64,000 nt of DNA from Arthrobacter sp. B1I2 (GTDB lineage: Bacteria > Actinomycetota > Actinomycetes > Actinomycetales > Micrococcaceae): positions 4,092,001 to 4,156,000 of the forward strand of contig NZ_JAUSYC010000001.1 of NCBI RefSeq assembly GCF_030816485.1, in the 5' to 3' direction. Numbering within the stretch: position 1 is the stretch's first letter; every line of letters starts with the position of its first letter. This document shows positions 62,726 to 64,000 of this stretch, in pieces. The notes beneath the pieces are model-generated. The model did not search any database. It saw only the letters and a list, made by a program, of their open reading frames with translations, and was not told the DNA's origin. Both the position numbers and the translations under genes were made by a program.

Positions 62726-63016
62726 GTGGTTGGGTCAACTGACTACCGCACGGTGACGCAGCAGCATGGCGACAACCACTATACGATCAACAACCGCGAG
62801 CAGCAGACTTTCGACAATGGCTCCAGCCAGTACTCGTCCGACTGGAAAACGCACGAGATGGCGAACGAAAAGGTGTCAAAGTTTAGTAGCCACAACACGT
62901 TTACCGAGAATGGCGAGACCTGCCGCATGAACTCCTTGTCGGTCGTCACCAACGACGTGATTTGCAGGGACACGGCGGACTTCTGCGGCATTGACGTTGC
63001 GGCAGTGGGCGGTTGA
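62726..63016 (+). CDS. Orphan secreted-like protein fragment
   Basis: Up to 96 residues from GTG 62726 directly after a stop codon, with only a weak ribosome site. The composition (many Asn, Ser, Thr, Gln; HGDNHYTINN, CRMNSLSVVTNDVICRDTADFC with three Cys) looks like the mature part of an exported protein. It is clearly lower in GC than neighbours. No signal peptide is present, so it is probably the remaining 3' part of a broken gene, or foreign DNA. Confidence 0.4.
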   Translation: MVGSTDYRTVTQQHGDNHYTINNREQQTFDNGSSQYSSDWKTHEMANEKVSKFSSHNTFTENGETCRMNSLSVVTNDVICRDTADFCGIDVAAVGG

Positions 63017-63106
63017 GCCTGGCGAAAACCCCGTCTGCCGTTACGTTCCAGCGGGCGTTTCATGTCCAGGCAACGCTGATGATCCCGGACCATCGCCTCA
63101 GCCCCA

Positions 63107-63162
63107 CGTGATCGTGGAAGCTCCACTTCGCCGTTGAGCGGGCGCATTTCCCCACGATCACG
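63107..63162. repeat. 11-bp inverted repeat upstream of the IS30 remnant
   Basis: CGTGATCGTGG (63107-63117) and CCACGATCACG (63152-63162) enclose 34 bases. It may be an insertion-sequence end or a hairpin; the region around it (63017-63215) has no gene. Confidence 0.5.
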
Positions 63163-63215
63163 AGGGGATTTTGAGTAGCATGACGGTTCCGGCGCACATC
63201 TATATGGGGCGAGGA

Positions 63216-63480
63216 CGGTGAGCCCCGCCAGTACGTGAAATCACCGCGGCGCTGGGAACCCTCGTGTACTTCTGTGATCCGGCCAAGCCCTTGGCAACGC
63301 GCACCGAACGAGAACGCCAACGGACTGCTCCGCCAGTACTTCCGTAAGGGTGGAGACCTCAGCACAGTAGAACAAGCTGAAGTCCGCTTCGCCGCTGATG
63401 AGATCAACGGGCCGCCACCAGCCGTTTTTCACTGGGATAGCGCGGCCGCGCCCTTTGCTTCCCTTACCATTGCTGCACTT
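63216..63480 (+). pseudogene. IS30-family transposase fragment, frameshifted
   Basis: One frame reads REITAALGTLVYFCDPAKP. After a frameshift near 63290 another continues PWQRAPNENANGLLRQYFRK, then GGDLSTVEQAEVRFAADEING and VFHWDSAAAPF. This is the C-terminal core of IS30 transposases, including the WQRGxNENxNGLLRQYFPKG block and its catalytic Glu. N-terminal HTH and the rest are missing. Dead remnant. Confidence 0.8.
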
Positions 63481-63840
63481 CAGACCAAGGCGGTTTCCAA
63501 TGGCACTGGAAAAACGACTCGGCTGCCCACAGCACGTCGTCGGCGGGTGGCGAACATGGTCTTCCTCCCTCGCGATGTGGCTGGACGGCAGGGTTTCAAC
63601 TCCTCCCATTAGTCAGGGCCCTGCGGACGGTCAAAACAAGGGTCAAAAGTCAGGCCTGTTTTCAGCGGGGCAGCCTCGCCTGCCAGCTCCCTTCGCTACG
63701 GATGCACCAGCACCGTCGCCGCCGTGTCCGTATGGTTTGTGAGTGATGCCCAGTTCCTGCGCAGCCTCGGCCACGGTTGTCTCCGGCCGGGACGGGCCTG
63801 GTTTCATCCGCGAGTGCTACGATTGCTACGGAGGCGATCC
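63481..63840. other. 360-base stretch without a supported gene
   Basis: Likely decayed mobile-element flank. At its right end TGCTACG is directly repeated (63815-63821 and 63824-63830, 9-base period) just before a GGAGG site, a probable autoregulatory operator for the antitoxin gene at 63841. Confidence 0.45.
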
Positions 63841-64000
63841 ATGACAACAATTCCCCACCGTGAGTTACGCAATCAGAGCAGCAAGATACTGGAGCGGGTG
63901 AAGAACGGCGAGACCATCGATGTCACGAATAACGGTGAAGTCGCCGCCACCCTGATCCCACCTGCAGCTTCGCCTTTCGAGCGTCTGCTCCTGTCCGGGA
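63841..64000 (+). CDS. Phd/YefM-type antitoxin, N-terminal part (runs off the window)
   Basis: 53 residues visible from ATG 63841, with GGAGG seven bases before it. MTTIPHRELRNQSSKILERV followed by KNGETIDVTNNGEVAATLIPP is the DNA-binding and dimerisation N-domain of Phd/YefM antitoxins (prevent-host-death family). The C-terminal toxin-binding part and any toxin (e.g. PIN-type VapC) lie beyond base 64000. Its location next to an IS remnant fits accessory DNA. Confidence 0.88.
   Translation, partial: MTTIPHRELRNQSSKILERVKNGETIDVTNNGEVAATLIPPAASPFERLLLSG

Noticed and set aside
62779..63147. Minus-strand 122-residue frame over the orphan ORF
   Set aside because: No ribosome site or recognisable family; covers intergenic IS-flank sequence and the shadow of the plus-strand frame.

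Overview
The window is high-GC actinobacterial chromosome that reads like Arthrobacter/Pseudarthrobacter (Micrococcaceae). The evidence is internal: a monomeric NADP isocitrate dehydrogenase, purN next to a DUF6350 membrane protein, an LAxTG (sortase-E type) surface protein, a DevS/DosS-like GAF kinase and many GTG/TTG starts behind AAGGAG-like ribosome sites. This is an inference from gene content; no rRNA or tRNA gene is present to test it. I see no prophage, CRISPR array, replication origin or tRNA.

Layout. 1-5.4 kb: the end of a Gfo/Idh/MocA oxidoreductase, two secreted or wall-anchored repetitive proteins, and a Ser/Thr kinase translationally coupled to a small lipoprotein. 5.4-15 kb: housekeeping genes (icd, purH, purN, DUF6350), with a secreted serine protease and its small downstream ORF, an MFS carrier and a decayed DUF559-type remnant between them. 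15-23 kb: stress and signalling genes (PRC-barrel/DUF2382, HAD phosphatase, GlsB-like protein, PAS-PAS-GGDEF-EAL protein, DHFR-like reductase, DUF3846). 22-26.5 kb: a probable S-methylmethionine/homocysteine locus (mmuM, two IclR regulators, amino-acid permease). 26.6-34.3 kb: rlmC, PaiB-like flavoprotein, a truncated DMT exporter divergent from a MocR regulator, an SDR, and a gluconate module (gntP-gntK, divergent GntR). 34.5-37.4 kb: cold-shock gene and a tightly coupled operon of lipoprotein, NRAMP-like transporter and two PRC-barrel-like proteins. 37.6-41 kb: TfoX, flavin monooxygenase, alpha/beta hydrolase, multi-TM protein.

41-48 kb holds two unknown proteins, a NarL-type regulator with an unusual recognition helix, a DevS/DosS-like kinase and an MgtA-type P-ATPase. 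Two DosR-box-like palindromes lie here. 48-56 kb is rich in exported proteins (lipase, subtilase, GerMN-like lipoprotein, PhoD-type phosphatase), plus a CPBP protease, an SDR and a hemerythrin-domain protein.

56-62.6 kb is the most distinctive block. A four-carbon acid sugar (threonate-type) catabolic cluster of KdgT-like permease, DUF1537 kinase, PdxA2-like dehydrogenase and DeoR regulator is bracketed by two paralogous metallophosphoesterase lipoproteins in the same orientation, each with a similar upstream TTGACA region. The window ends in degraded accessory DNA: an orphan secreted-like ORF, an IS30 transposase remnant and the start of a Phd/YefM antitoxin gene.
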